Below are positions 34,501 to 64,000 of a stretch of DNA of 64,000 bases, piece by piece (the first letter of the stretch is position 1; each line of letters begins with the position of its first letter). A model generated the notes under the pieces. The model did no database searches. It had not been told where the DNA came from and saw only the letters and a list, made by a program, of their open reading frames with translations. Made by a program: the position numbers and the translations under genes. The DNA is taken from the NCBI RefSeq assembly GCF_042242105.1, contig NC_092019.1, forward strand, positions 15,454,328 through 15,518,327, written 5' to 3'. The DNA comes from Pempheris klunzingeri. Taxonomy: Eukaryota; Chordata; Actinopteri; Acropomatiformes; Pempheridae.

Positions 34501-35065
34501 CATGCTAGCTATTAGCAAATGCCTCATTGCTGTCAATAAGTGGTATCACCTAATGCTAGCTGGATGCTCCACTCCTCCTCAACAAAGTTAGCAGGAGCCT
34601 AACTTCGCTCATTAATAAAGTTTGATTTAAACACTCTGGTGTGCGACTAATATCTCGATTATATAAGATGGATTATGGCTAGTTATGACACCAACTTGCA
34701 GCTAATGTTACACAAGACTGCCGGCTAAGTTGGCATTGCAGCTAGATAACTTGATTAGCTATGGGAGTCGTTCAGTCAACAGGCCTCCTCAGTGAGCATG
34801 CTAAATGACAACTGCACTGGCAGCAGTGAGTGAGCCGGCTCGCTGGTCACCTTGGCTTTAACTTTAAAAGCCACGTCTCATGCCAGTAGTTAGCTAACAG
34901 GCTAACTACCCAGCGGCAGGCTAACTAACGTAACTCAGCTAACGTTAGCTTAGCTATTGTGGCTTAAAGCAGCGGACTGATATGGGCTGAGGCACACAAG
35001 CTTACCAGCAGTATAACCGTGACGGAGAGGACGCTGAGAGAGGGAGATATTGCTAACAGTTTCAT
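24870..35065 (-). CDS. erp44: Endoplasmic reticulum resident protein 44 (ERp44)
   Basis: PDI-family thiol chaperone that retains Ero1 and assembling secretory proteins between Golgi and ER. Coding exons in transcript order: 35065-35006 (ATG), 32298-32226, 31350-31311, 29332-29217, 28248-28064, 27961-27846, 27737-27563, 27360-27249, 27151-27010, 25186-25084 and 24980-24870 (TGA). All have AG/GT borders and consistent phase, giving 410 residues (human 406). Exon 1 encodes a hydrophobic signal peptide ([20 protein letters not shown]). The thioredoxin domain contains the ERp44-type active site CRFS, with Cys at about residue 59, in place of CXXC. Other blocks are [44 protein letters not shown] and [20 protein letters not shown]. 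The C-terminus RDRDEL is the KDEL-type retrieval signal. The gene is head to head with invs. A Tc1-like element sits in the intron between 29333 and 31310. Confidence 0.97.
25187..27009 (-). other. erp44: erp44 intron, no gene seen
   Basis: A 1.8-kb intron near the 3' end of erp44. Contains a pure (AT)n run (about 25919-25942) and a G-rich segment (26330-26405). No coding exon recognised. Confidence 0.65.
25919..25942. repeat. (AT)n microsatellite
   Basis: Pure TA dinucleotide run of about 24 bp in an erp44 intron. Confidence 0.9.
28474..28596. repeat. (GT)n with nested 10-bp repeat, 123-bp alternating purine-pyrimidine tract
   Basis: A pure (GT)n array runs into five copies of a 10-bp unit TGTGTGCGTG (about 28531-28580) and then more GT. 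Purine-pyrimidine alternation is unbroken from 28474 to 28596. It lies in the erp44 intron between exons 28248 and 29217. Confidence 0.95.
29501..31130 (-). mobile_element. Tc1-like DNA transposon with long IR/DR ends, inactivated
   Basis: A 1630-bp element flanked by TA on both sides (29499-29500, 31131-31132). The ends are near-identical inverted repeats starting CACTCCCCTCCAAAAGTATT, about 225 bp long. Each contains an inner direct copy of the GCAAAAGTATTGGAA core (near 29705 and, inverted, near 30920), the IR/DR arrangement of Sleeping Beauty-like Tc1 elements. The transposase reads from the minus strand in two separate frames. It sits in an erp44 intron, in the same orientation as that gene. 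Confidence 0.93.
29925..30822 (-). pseudogene. Tc1-like transposase pseudogene
   Basis: The N-terminal open frame (30822-30313) has the paired-type helix-turn-helix ([20 protein letters not shown]), a GRPRK hook and the second DNA-binding helix block ([14 protein letters not shown]). The C-terminal frame (30203-29925) has the second and third catalytic regions (NDSKHTA with Asp; SPDFNPVEH with Glu). The two are not joined. The segment with the first catalytic Asp is in another frame and is followed by a TAA, so at least a frameshift and a nonsense change are present. It is therefore not expected to make active transposase. Confidence 0.9.
31840..31985. repeat. Fragment of a dispersed fish repeat
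   Basis: Contains AGAGAGACATACAAACAAAC, then ACATATCATCCACTCCTTGG. This resembles a repeat tail very common in perciform introns (CAAACAAAC...ACATAACCTCCTTGGCGGAGGTAA). It is degenerate with approximate ends. Recognition is from memory. Confidence 0.4.
32299..35005 (-). other. erp44: erp44 intron 1
   Basis: A 2.7-kb first intron. The third copy of the dispersed repeat lies at 33790-34075. Its promoter-proximal 500 bp (34500-34985) is dense in GCTAA/TTAGC/GCTAG motifs. No coding exon seen. Confidence 0.65.
33790..34075 (-). repeat. Dispersed MITE-like repeat, third copy
   Basis: Contains AGCCCAGGGTGATGTCTTGA, then AAAGATATTCAATGTACAATG and CCTCATATTTGAGAGCCTGG. This is the same family as the copies at 13462 and 18351. 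It lies in erp44 intron 1. Ends are approximate. Confidence 0.6.
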
Positions 35066-35420
35066 TGTACAGTATAGTTATTGGAGGTGGCGGTGGTGCT
35101 CAGTCTTCCCAGTCTGTCTCGACGCCGCTCTTCTTACTGCAGCAGGAAACCGACGGCGAACCAGTCTCACGGTGACCACGGAAACGCGAGGGATACTTCC
35201 TGGTCTTTGCTTAGATTTGTGGGTAATGGAGTCTTTAAAATCCCTAAATGGCTGAGCTGGATTATGAGGGGAACTCATAACATGGCGGTATGTTGCTTTA
35301 CAACAGTAACGGGAGTTGTAGTGTTTTGTCACTCAGACGGTGGCGATTCAACGGGAGTTCTTGGAAGAAAACTTTCCTAAGATTTTCATCTGAAAGAAAA
35401 GGGAATTAAACGGTAAATAT
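35066..35420. promoter_or_regulatory. Bidirectional promoter between erp44 (-) and invs (+)
   Basis: The erp44 start codon (35065-35063, minus) and the first invs sequences are divergent and close. The interval holds an ETS-type site (ACTTCCTGG, 35195-35203), a YY1-type site (AACATGGCGG, 35279-35288) and GGGAGTTGTAGT at 35311-35322. The last is the reverse complement of the ACTACAANTCCC element tied to ZNF143/THAP11. No TATA box is seen. These motifs are typical of housekeeping bidirectional promoters. A possible donor for a noncoding invs exon 1 is at 35413 (GTAAAT). Confidence 0.6.
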
Positions 35421-36000
35421 AACTCAGAAGGAGGAGGAGTGGACAGAAGACTTTATTTGAGTTCAACTGTATTGCTGCTATGCCCAGTTTATCCACTGCC
35501 ACACATTTGTTTTCTGTACCTCTTCAGTAGGTTTAGGAATAACTGATTTCTCTTGAGCAGGGGGGAGTTGCATCATTATGGTTCACTTTTTGCAATACTC
35601 TGTCCCACCTATTTTCATCTTGCAATGTGTTTTCTGCAATGTGTTTTATGTTACTGAGTAAAAAACACAATTTTCAGCTCAAAACTTGATTAATTAGAAA
35701 ACCTTTAGGTATCCTGTTGCTCAACTCTGCAAAATGCAAACATTTTCCCTGAGTCCAGCCAAAGAAAGTGTGGTGGCTGCTGCATAAACAAGCACAGACT
35801 CCACAACTCAAAACTAAAGCCTATCACTTAAACAAAGGATTGTTACACCTCATCAGATCAGATGAGGAGGCTCTGTGGCCTCTGTGGCATCCTCCCTCTG
35901 CCTGTCATCAGTACAGTAGCGGTGTTGTGCTGGCAGTTATTTGTGTGAACAGGTGGGCTGGTCTCAGTATGTGAGTGATCCTCTTTCTCTGCCCCTGCAG

Positions 36001-36120
36001 GAGCTGGGATCAGGGCAGGTAGGGGACCTGGACGTGCATCCACACCGACGAAGGATGCACTGAACTGAGAAACATCTGCTGAAGTGTCCCCCCCCCCCGT
36101 TCCCCCCCTGTGCCACAGCG

Positions 36121-36123
<3 letters not shown>
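36001..36123 (+). other. invs: invs 5' exon carrying a 2-codon uORF and the start codon
   Basis: A polypyrimidine tract and CAG end at 36000. The exon runs to an ATG at 36121-36123 that is directly followed by the donor GTAAGA. The initiator codon would thus be the last codon of the exon, in phase 0 with the next coding exon (45106). An upstream ATG-CAC-TGA mini-ORF is at 36055-36063. A C-rich run (about 36088-36108) precedes the start. Assignment rests on phase and splice signals; no transcript evidence is available. Confidence 0.55.
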
Positions 36124-56922
<20,799 letters not shown>

Positions 56923-57490
56923 ACCCCCCCCCCCACACCCACATACACCTCATGTGCTTTGATGTTTTCTCAGCTGGCTGGCGGCCTTACCTCTATAGAA
57001 TTACTACACACATTGTTCGCTCAATGTGCCAAGCTTTCTAAAATTAAGCCATATGACATCAGAGCCATGACCTCACAGGGTGGGGTTAAGTCTACAGAAA
57101 TGGTGTGTGTAAAAGATAACCTTTCATCCATTGTGGAAGGAACACATACACACGCCATCTCCTTCGTTCTCCATCGCTCTCGCACACACACTGAGATAAC
57201 CTTTCCTCCTGTTATGGAGAATGAGGCAGTCTATCAACAGCCGGTCATACAGATAGCCCACCTGCAGCCATGGACACACACACACACACACACACACATA
57301 GTTACACAAGTTTGGTCTCTAAGTGCTTTCCCTCTCACAAGAAAGGTGTTTTTCTTAACTATGCAGTTCTTATTTACTTTAATATGCATTTGGACAAAAA
57401 TAACCCGTATGGTGTAATTTTAGATATGTACCTCAATGTTTGTTGATTTTTATTGTATTATTAAAAAATAAAGCAAATATGGGCACAAAA
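56923..57490 (+). other. invs: invs 3' untranslated region with poly(A) signal
   Basis: Noncoding sequence after the invs stop, starting with a C-rich run and containing a CA run (about 57274-57298). AATAAA is at 57467-57472. Confidence 0.7.
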
Positions 57491-57499
57491 GGCAGAACA

Positions 57500-57841
57500 C
57501 TTGGATTTAACTTTTTTATTTTGTTTCTTTAATCAAAACTCATCAGATGCCACAGTAAGAACTGGACAACATTCAGCAACAACAACACTCCATAGAGGCA
57601 AAAGGAAGACAAACAATTACCAGACTAAGAATAAAGCAATAAAGCAGCAGCTTAAGACACAGAAAAAATGCTCTTAATACAAGAAAGTGGATTATTCACT
57701 GTCACTCAATAAAAACAACACTTCTTGACTGTAGTCCTGCCTTACGGTTTTGTTGTATGTACTCGTTTGTGAAAGTAGCTGTAAGATGTTTGAGTGGGTG
57801 AACTGACACAAACACCAGCTGCTGGTCTGGGGGTGCGTTGG
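57500..57841 (-). other. tex10: tex10 3' untranslated region with poly(A) signal
   Basis: Short noncoding segment downstream of the tex10 stop on the minus strand. AATAAA on that strand is at 57520-57515, only about 43 bp from the invs signal on the other strand. The two mRNAs end almost against each other. Confidence 0.65.
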
Positions 57842-60800
57842 TCAGTACATGTCTCGAAGGCCCAGGTTTCCTCGGCGAGCGGAAGAGCCATGAGCCACAG
57901 TGACAGTATAACAGTAGAGCAAGTCTGTCAACCACTGTTCCCTGCCTGTGGTCACACCGCGAGAATACCTCTGAAACACACACACACACACAGAAATCAG
58001 GTGAACAGCCTCCATTATCCAAACTGTATAAAAGCCTTAAAAATCGATCCCTGTGAATTTCATGTCTGAGCTGTGTTTACCGTGAGGTGTTGTATGATCT
58101 CTTGCAGCAGAGCAGCGTTGGCCAGCAGTTGATTGTGGAGCGGCGTGTGCTGCAGCAACATTGACAGGATCTGTCCGAGCTGTGGCAGCTCCTCCTCACT
58201 CAGATCTCCAACACGCAACAACTGCAGAACCATTCGCAGCAGCCGAGGAACAGTGCTCAGCGCTGACACACAAGCACCCCATATTGCCTCCCTGCAAAAA
58301 ACATAAATAAAATTTGCCATAAATCTTAGTCACCTAATGCTGACGAACAGCTCACTACTGCTATTAAAGTAAAGATTGTATATCAACAGGAAACCATTTC
58401 CCAACACAGATCAGTTAAGGGTGGGACTCATTGGACACACACCTTTTGTGGTTGGTTTCGGCAGGTAACTCCTGCTGCAGGGTGATGAGCAGAGCCAGCA
58501 GGCTGAGGCAGCACTGAGACAAGAAGCGCAGCACAGGCTCAATGGGCAGGACGGACAGGTCCAGTAATCTGGACACTGCTCTGAGCAGCCCGGCCGCCAT
58601 ACTGTCGGGCACCACCCCTAACTTAGTCTGAGAGACACACACATAACATATGCAGGATGTGTATACAGTACCACGTTTAATAAAGACAAGCAGTCCAGGG
58701 GATAAGACAAGCATTATACCAAACGTGACTGAGAGTTCTTCAGTGTAATTTTCCAGCTTTAATGGAAACGGTTTCTTACCAGGTATTTGCAAATGCCATT
58801 TTGCAAAATGTCAAAGCACTGAGACTTTGAACCCAGCGTTTCCAGACAGTGGCAGATTTCCTAAGAATAAAACAGTTAAGTTAATACAAAATAATTTTAT
58901 ATAAAACGTATCATACATGTGCTTTTTCCACGAAATTCCTTCATTGATGTACTTCTTACAAAAAAGTATGATAGACAATTCTAATTTTAGCAATTCAAAG
59001 TAACTACAGTGAACGGATGTTTTTAGTTGGAAGATCTGAAAGGTTTTCTGGTCCAATTTTATGCTGAAATCTTTTATCATCTTTTGCAGTGGACTAGAAA
59101 GAAAATATCACAGAGGGGAACTAAACAATGTCTGATGCCATTTCTTAAGGCTACTGGAATTGTGATGATTAAAAAAAGAATTCTATTTTTTTTTTTTACA
59201 ATGTCTTTATCAAATAATGTACAATTTTATGTCAAAAATTTCTGTCACCATTTCTGAGATAGTTCATTCATATACTGTCATAAAGTAACAGATATATTGA
59301 CGCAAACCCTGCTATTGAAGTTTGGATGTGTAATGTCAGGTAATGAGAGCTGATACACGGGAAAATACAACAATCTTCTTAAACAATGTTGATGAAAAAT
59401 GATGGCAGGACGGTGATAGAAACAGCAGTAATGTTATTACTGAGACAATTAAGGAGCAAATTCAGGAAAAATGTCTGTCTCAATCAGATCTAACCTACAT
59501 TTACTGTATCAGACTGTAGATCAGTATTTCTACATTCCTGTCTGGATAAAGTGAGGCCTTTATGTCATTGCGCCTTTACAAAGGGTCACCACACATCATC
59601 TCAATTTCATTCTTGCCGGGATTGGACACGAAGTGGGTTTCAGGCTTGAGAAGCTGCCACAAACTTTTTAAAAGTGAAAAATAAGGCTGAGCTTTTCCTC
59701 ATTAACCTCAAATCAAATTTCTCATTAGTTTTTATCAAATTGAGGCATGCGTGCGTGCTGAAGTGCAGGATTGAGAGCGAGCCAGTGTGTGTCAGAACGG
59801 TGCACCTGTTGGCATTCTCACCGTCATTAAAAACAATCTCGTCTCATTAGTCAAAACAGAGTTGACACAGTCCGTCCCTTAACGCTGCCCCCCTCCCCCC
59901 CAACACTGTGTGTCCCCTCCTTCTTCCTTCCCGCCACTTGCCTGTGATTGACTCAGACAGGGAGATGAGAGAGGCAGGATCTGAGGGCTTAATTGAGGAG
60001 CTGAATTAGTGATTATAAGGCCCCCACTTGCTCACACACTCACACACACTTGCCCCAGGGCATAGTTATGTTAACTGTAATTTCTGTGCAGAAATGTCAC
60101 ACTCCCATCATGCCATGGGCTCTCATTAGCATTTGTGCATATCCGCTATGCCCGATAACCACGTATCTCCAACCTGCGCAACGCGATAAAGGTTCCCCTC
60201 TCAGCCGGAGTGCCACGATAAAGCTTCCACCCTCTGAGCTCCATATGAGAGACAGAGAGGGACCAGGGGGGACTGAGAGACCACATCTGTGTCCAGAATA
60301 TCAACACTTTTCAATTTTCAAAACAATGGATTATCTTCCTCTTCCCTCACCTCCTAATCTCTGTCCCTTCTAGATTCATTTTCAATGTTGCGTCCAAGTG
60401 TTTCTGATTGGCAGCAGCTTTCGTAAGAGTTAGGATGCACGTGAGGTTTGAGGTTATTGCAGAAAACATGGTGTGCAGTGAACGCACCTCAACAACATCC
60501 CAGTGGTGGGTGAAGTGCTCCAGTGGGGTAGGGTAGAGGCTGAGGGGTGAGAGAGGGGAGGGAGGCAGGGCACTCTCGTCGCCGGACTCCTGCAGGGAGG
60601 CGAGCCTGTCGGACGAGAAGCCCGTCAGGGTGGAAAACAGGAAACTGATGTAGTCCACGTCCTGCAGAGCCGCTTCCTGGCTCCCAACCGACCAGCCACT
60701 CAGAGACGACCTGGAGAACGTAACAAATGAATACGTTATACAATTATTTGGGTCAAAAACAGCATTAAACAAAGCTGGAAAGCCAAATCTGCGTTTTTTA

Positions 60801-63800
60801 AAACTTAAAAATGTTATACTTTTCAGACACACCACTTTCGAAAAAGAATTTCCTGCTTATATATCCCTTATCACACCTCTTTAAACTCTTCATGATGCCG
60901 TGTTTTTTTTTTTTTTTTTGAGGATAGCAGTGCACAGAGATGCTGTTGTAAAAAACTCTTCCTTGTCTTTAGGGGAGATAGATTTCTAACAGTCGGAAAT
61001 GTGAGTGAATAACAAGTGTGTTTTGTGAAGCCTGGGAGGCACATGCAGACCGAACTGTCTTCTCAATACTCCATGACGGCTCTACATTCCAGCCTCCCAA
61101 AGAGCTCTTTGTATTATACCCATTACACACACATCACATCCCATATAAAGTCAGCACTCTCTCCACTCAAAATTTGTATATTGCAGCCCCACTGACACAA
61201 GCAAAAGGTCAGGCACACAAATGCCCACACACACGCACATACGCACACACCATTACAGGGAAAGGTAAGCTGTGTAATAATATTAAAAAATGCTTTTATT
61301 ATAACCAGTAAGTTGAATATCAAATAAACAGGGCATCCACATCAGCACCTGTCAACGGGCAGGTAAGATAAGGGAATTCAGGAATTCAACTGAGAAAGCG
61401 CAATACTGCCATCTAAAGGTAGAAAGAGTGCTCTGAGCGTCCAACACTATTACCTGATAGATTTTTGACTGCACAGGAATGCCCTCACAGTTTAACCTAT
61501 TTCCTCAATAAATTGAGTTCACATGGGCTCTATAGGGGTTTTCAGGCTCACCTAAGGTGTACAATACGAATAAGAGAGGCAGCGAGGCCAGCAGAGATCC
61601 GTCCCGTAGTGCAGCAGCAGCTCAGATTGGCCAGAAGAGGGTGAGACATCTTGGGTAGGAAGTAGAGCAGCTGCACCAGTCGTTGCTGGGACTCTGCTGG
61701 TAACAACACCACAGCTCCTTCCTGTGGATCTTCATACACACACATACAAACACAGACACGCACTTCACATGTAATTAAGTAGAGACACCAATACACTACA
61801 CCCTCTGGGGATATAACATGAAGCTCTATTAAGAAAATGACAGTGATACCAGGAAAGCTAGACTATGTTTGGAGTAGTAAAAGGGAGACAGACGGACCAC
61901 ATAGCCACAAGAGCGACGGCTCAGATAATGTGTGTGTGTGTGGTGTTCTGTCTGTCTCTGACGCACATGCTGATGTCAGAAGCCCTCAGACAAAAGGAGT
62001 CTTGTGATGGTGAAATGCTGGCTCTGCGGCAGTTTCTATCTCAGCGCTGACCCCCAAGCCCTCTCCCTCCTCCCCCTCCCCTAGCCCCCTCTGAAACACA
62101 CCAGCTTAACTATCTGACCATCCTCAGAGCAGTGGATGTGGTCTCATTACCGCTTTCCACCTCTGGTTAAAGTTCAGTTTCACAAAGTTGGCTTGGGTGG
62201 AAAATATGGAGTTACACCACCTCCTAGGGGAACTATGGTGCAATTCTCATGGCTTAGCAACATTTTTCTCGCAATCTAACAATTATTACTGCATTGAAAT
62301 GTTTATGCAGAAGAAAATGTTAAAATGTATTTTACACATGTACATTCACATTTATTTTTCCATTCATTAACTGGAAATAAGAAACATCTAAAACAGAGAA
62401 CTTGCTTTTACTGCATCTTCCTTGAATTAAACATTCATAAATTGGATGAACTTGATACTTGGCAGCAATTGTATTTAATAAGTCAATAAATAAAGAGCAA
62501 GACCACTCCCTAGTCCCCAAGATTAATCCGGCTGTCTTTGGGCTGAAAGTTTTTAACTTTGATCACACTGTAATCAATCCTGCCACATCAGGTATTTGCC
62601 AGTTGATGGAAAACACCTGATGGGCCATCGCTGACTGGGGTGTGTCCAGGGGTGCAACATGTTTGAAATCACAAAGATCAGAGTTGGTGACAACGAAACA
62701 TTGTTGCTATATAAATCTGATCATTATGTCTTACATCAATAATTAGCCTCTATGATCTCTGTTTCTTTGTCTCCCTCTCAAACTGAGTGTGCCTACCGTA
62801 GAGTCTGCAGGCGTGTGCTTGTAGACTGGCGAGCAGCTCTTTGTTTCCTCGGGAGGCGGCTGCCTGGATGGCCAGGATAAGTCGTGCAGAGAGAGCAGGG
62901 TTACGATGGCCAAGCTGGGACAACTGAACAGGAAGAGATGCCAGCCAACGATACAGCACTCTGCTCCTTCAGACAGACAAGGGGAGAGATAACATACAGA
63001 GATGCACATGAGCTAAATGCAGACAGTGTGTCTGGCTATAATATAAGGCACAATAGAAGAATTTTCGTTTGGGCCTCAATGGACCAAGTCTGTGTCTAAG
63101 TGACCGTGCAAATCTGGTCTTGTATGCTTGTAGGCCTAAAACATAAATTAAGAGGATTAGAACATTGTGCTCTACTTCCTTTACAAGCACAAATAAGAAA
63201 TATTAGTTTCAGGAAGTATACAGTCCTAAATAATTTAGCTTGAGTAAGACCTTATTTCATGTGGACTCTACAACACATGATCACCACAGATGTTCCCTGT
63301 ACTTGCACTGGATAAACAAACTGCTCCCTAAACAGTCACCTGTCTGTAAATTTTTTTAAACTGGAAAAAACGCTGTGGGTGTTGTGAAAATGTAAATTTT
63401 TTCAAAAAACACCACAAAACCCCAATTGGTTTCAAAATAAATTCTCTGTAATGAATATGACAAACAGTTTCATAATCATGCTTCGTTTTATATCTACAAT
63501 GTATAGTTTTAATAATTGCTAACATGGTTTGGGAGTTTCGGGGGGCAGTGAATTTTTACATTCACCTGCTTGGATTCGACTAAAATTCTGCACTAAAACG
63601 GAGACGTGGGCTGCCTGTGCAATTGCATGCTGTTGTGCAAGTCGAGCTGTGGTTATGCTATGTACAGGAACTGCACCTGTTGAAAGTTACCTCGCTATGT
63701 GTGTGTGTCCTTGCTCCTGCAGGTATAGTTTACTGTAGAAAGACAGCAGCAGAGATCGTGTCTGTAGCGTCAGGTGCCTCTGCTTATAGTAGACATATAC

Positions 63801-64000
63801 AGCTGCCATCAGGTCCTCCGTCACTGCTGCACAAACACAAACACATGTACAGATATTAAAGTCAAAATAACTGAGAATTAAAAATGTCTTCTGGTGTGTG
63901 GCTCATATTGCCTTTGTTAATAACACTGAACTCTTATTATTGAACTTGTGCTTTTGTGTTTACTTGCTTACTTTTGCTCCTCTGTGTGAGCACCATCTTC
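57842..64000 (-). CDS. tex10: TEX10 (Rix1/5FMC complex subunit), C-terminal part
   Basis: Nuclear/nucleolar HEAT-like protein, homologous to yeast Ipi1. In vertebrates it works with PELP1, WDR18, LAS1L and SENP3 in 60S ribosome maturation. Coding exons in transcript order: >64000-63972 (partial), 63826-63691, 62966-62797, 61729-61552, 60710-60488, 58860-58780, 58627-58443, 58291-58081 and 57970-57842 (TGA). Phases agree. Diagnostic segments: [86 protein letters not shown] and [15 protein letters not shown]; the protein ends GLRDMY. The start and N-terminal half lie beyond the window. The exon 63826 acceptor is a tandem CAGCAG. The short edge exon is supported mainly by its donor and phase. 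Confidence 0.93.
58861..60487 (-). other. tex10: tex10 intron with candidate conserved elements
   Basis: A 1.6-kb intron. The part near 59600-60245 has sequence unlike simple repeats, including CCTCATTAACCTCAAATCAA, GGCTTAATTGAGGAGCTGAA and CATTAGCATTTGTGCATATC (POU-like). It may be a conserved noncoding region. No exon seen. Confidence 0.45.
60711..61551 (-). other. tex10: tex10 intron, no gene seen
   Basis: An 840-bp intron with a T-run (about 60903-60919) and CA-rich segments. Nothing else recognised. Confidence 0.7.
61730..62796 (-). other. tex10: tex10 intron, no gene seen
   Basis: A 1.07-kb intron, AT-rich in 62240-62480, without recognisable coding or RNA features. Confidence 0.7.
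62967..63690 (-). other. tex10: tex10 intron, no gene seen
   Basis: A 724-bp intron without recognisable coding, repeat or RNA features. Confidence 0.7.

Overview
The window is vertebrate nuclear DNA, almost certainly from a ray-finned fish of the spiny-rayed (acanthomorph) type. It has short coding exons with GT-AG introns, abundant (CA)n/(GT)n microsatellites, two Tc1-like transposons, and several dispersed repeats of the kind common in perciform genomes. There is no operon structure, CRISPR array or prokaryotic gene.

Five protein-coding genes occur in this order: nr4a3 (+, 3' part only, 1517-8188), stx17 (+, 14036-21902), erp44 (-, 35065-24870), invs (+, 36121-56922) and tex10 (-, 3' part only, 64000-57842). 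This is the order I know from human chromosome 9q31 (NR4A3-STX17-ERP44-INVS-TEX10). I followed exons by reading frame, splice phase and protein similarity. stx17, erp44 and invs appear complete and uninterrupted: about 302, 410 and 973 codons, close to family lengths. stx17/erp44 and invs/tex10 are convergent (tail to tail). erp44/invs are divergent (head to head) and share a promoter interval at about 35066-35420 with ETS, YY1 and ZNF143-type motifs.

Region by region: 1-1516 is an nr4a3 intron with two CpG-rich blocks. 1517-9920 holds the last five nr4a3 coding exons and a long 3'UTR. 9921-12850 is intergenic and microsatellite-rich. 12850-22740 is stx17 with its promoter. 22800-35065 is erp44, with a 1.6-kb Tc1-like element in one intron. 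36124-45105 is a 9-kb first invs intron with a second Tc1-like element inside a duplicated repeat, a degenerate ACCATAGAAT-type satellite and candidate enhancers. 45106-57490 is the rest of invs, with a tRNA-Thr(TGT) gene antisense in one intron and a retroposed tRNA-like fragment in another. 57515-64000 is the C-terminal half of tex10.

The proteins act in separate processes: a nuclear receptor transcription factor, an autophagosome/ER SNARE, an ER thiol chaperone, a ciliary inversin-compartment scaffold, and a ribosome-biogenesis factor of the Rix1/5FMC complex. The block reflects conserved synteny, not a pathway. I found no undescribed gene system. The unusual features are at DNA level: microsatellites abutting splice sites, a start codon split from the rest of its reading frame by an intron, a 123-bp alternating purine-pyrimidine tract, a nested transposon with a readable empty site, and TTAGC-motif clusters at two promoters.
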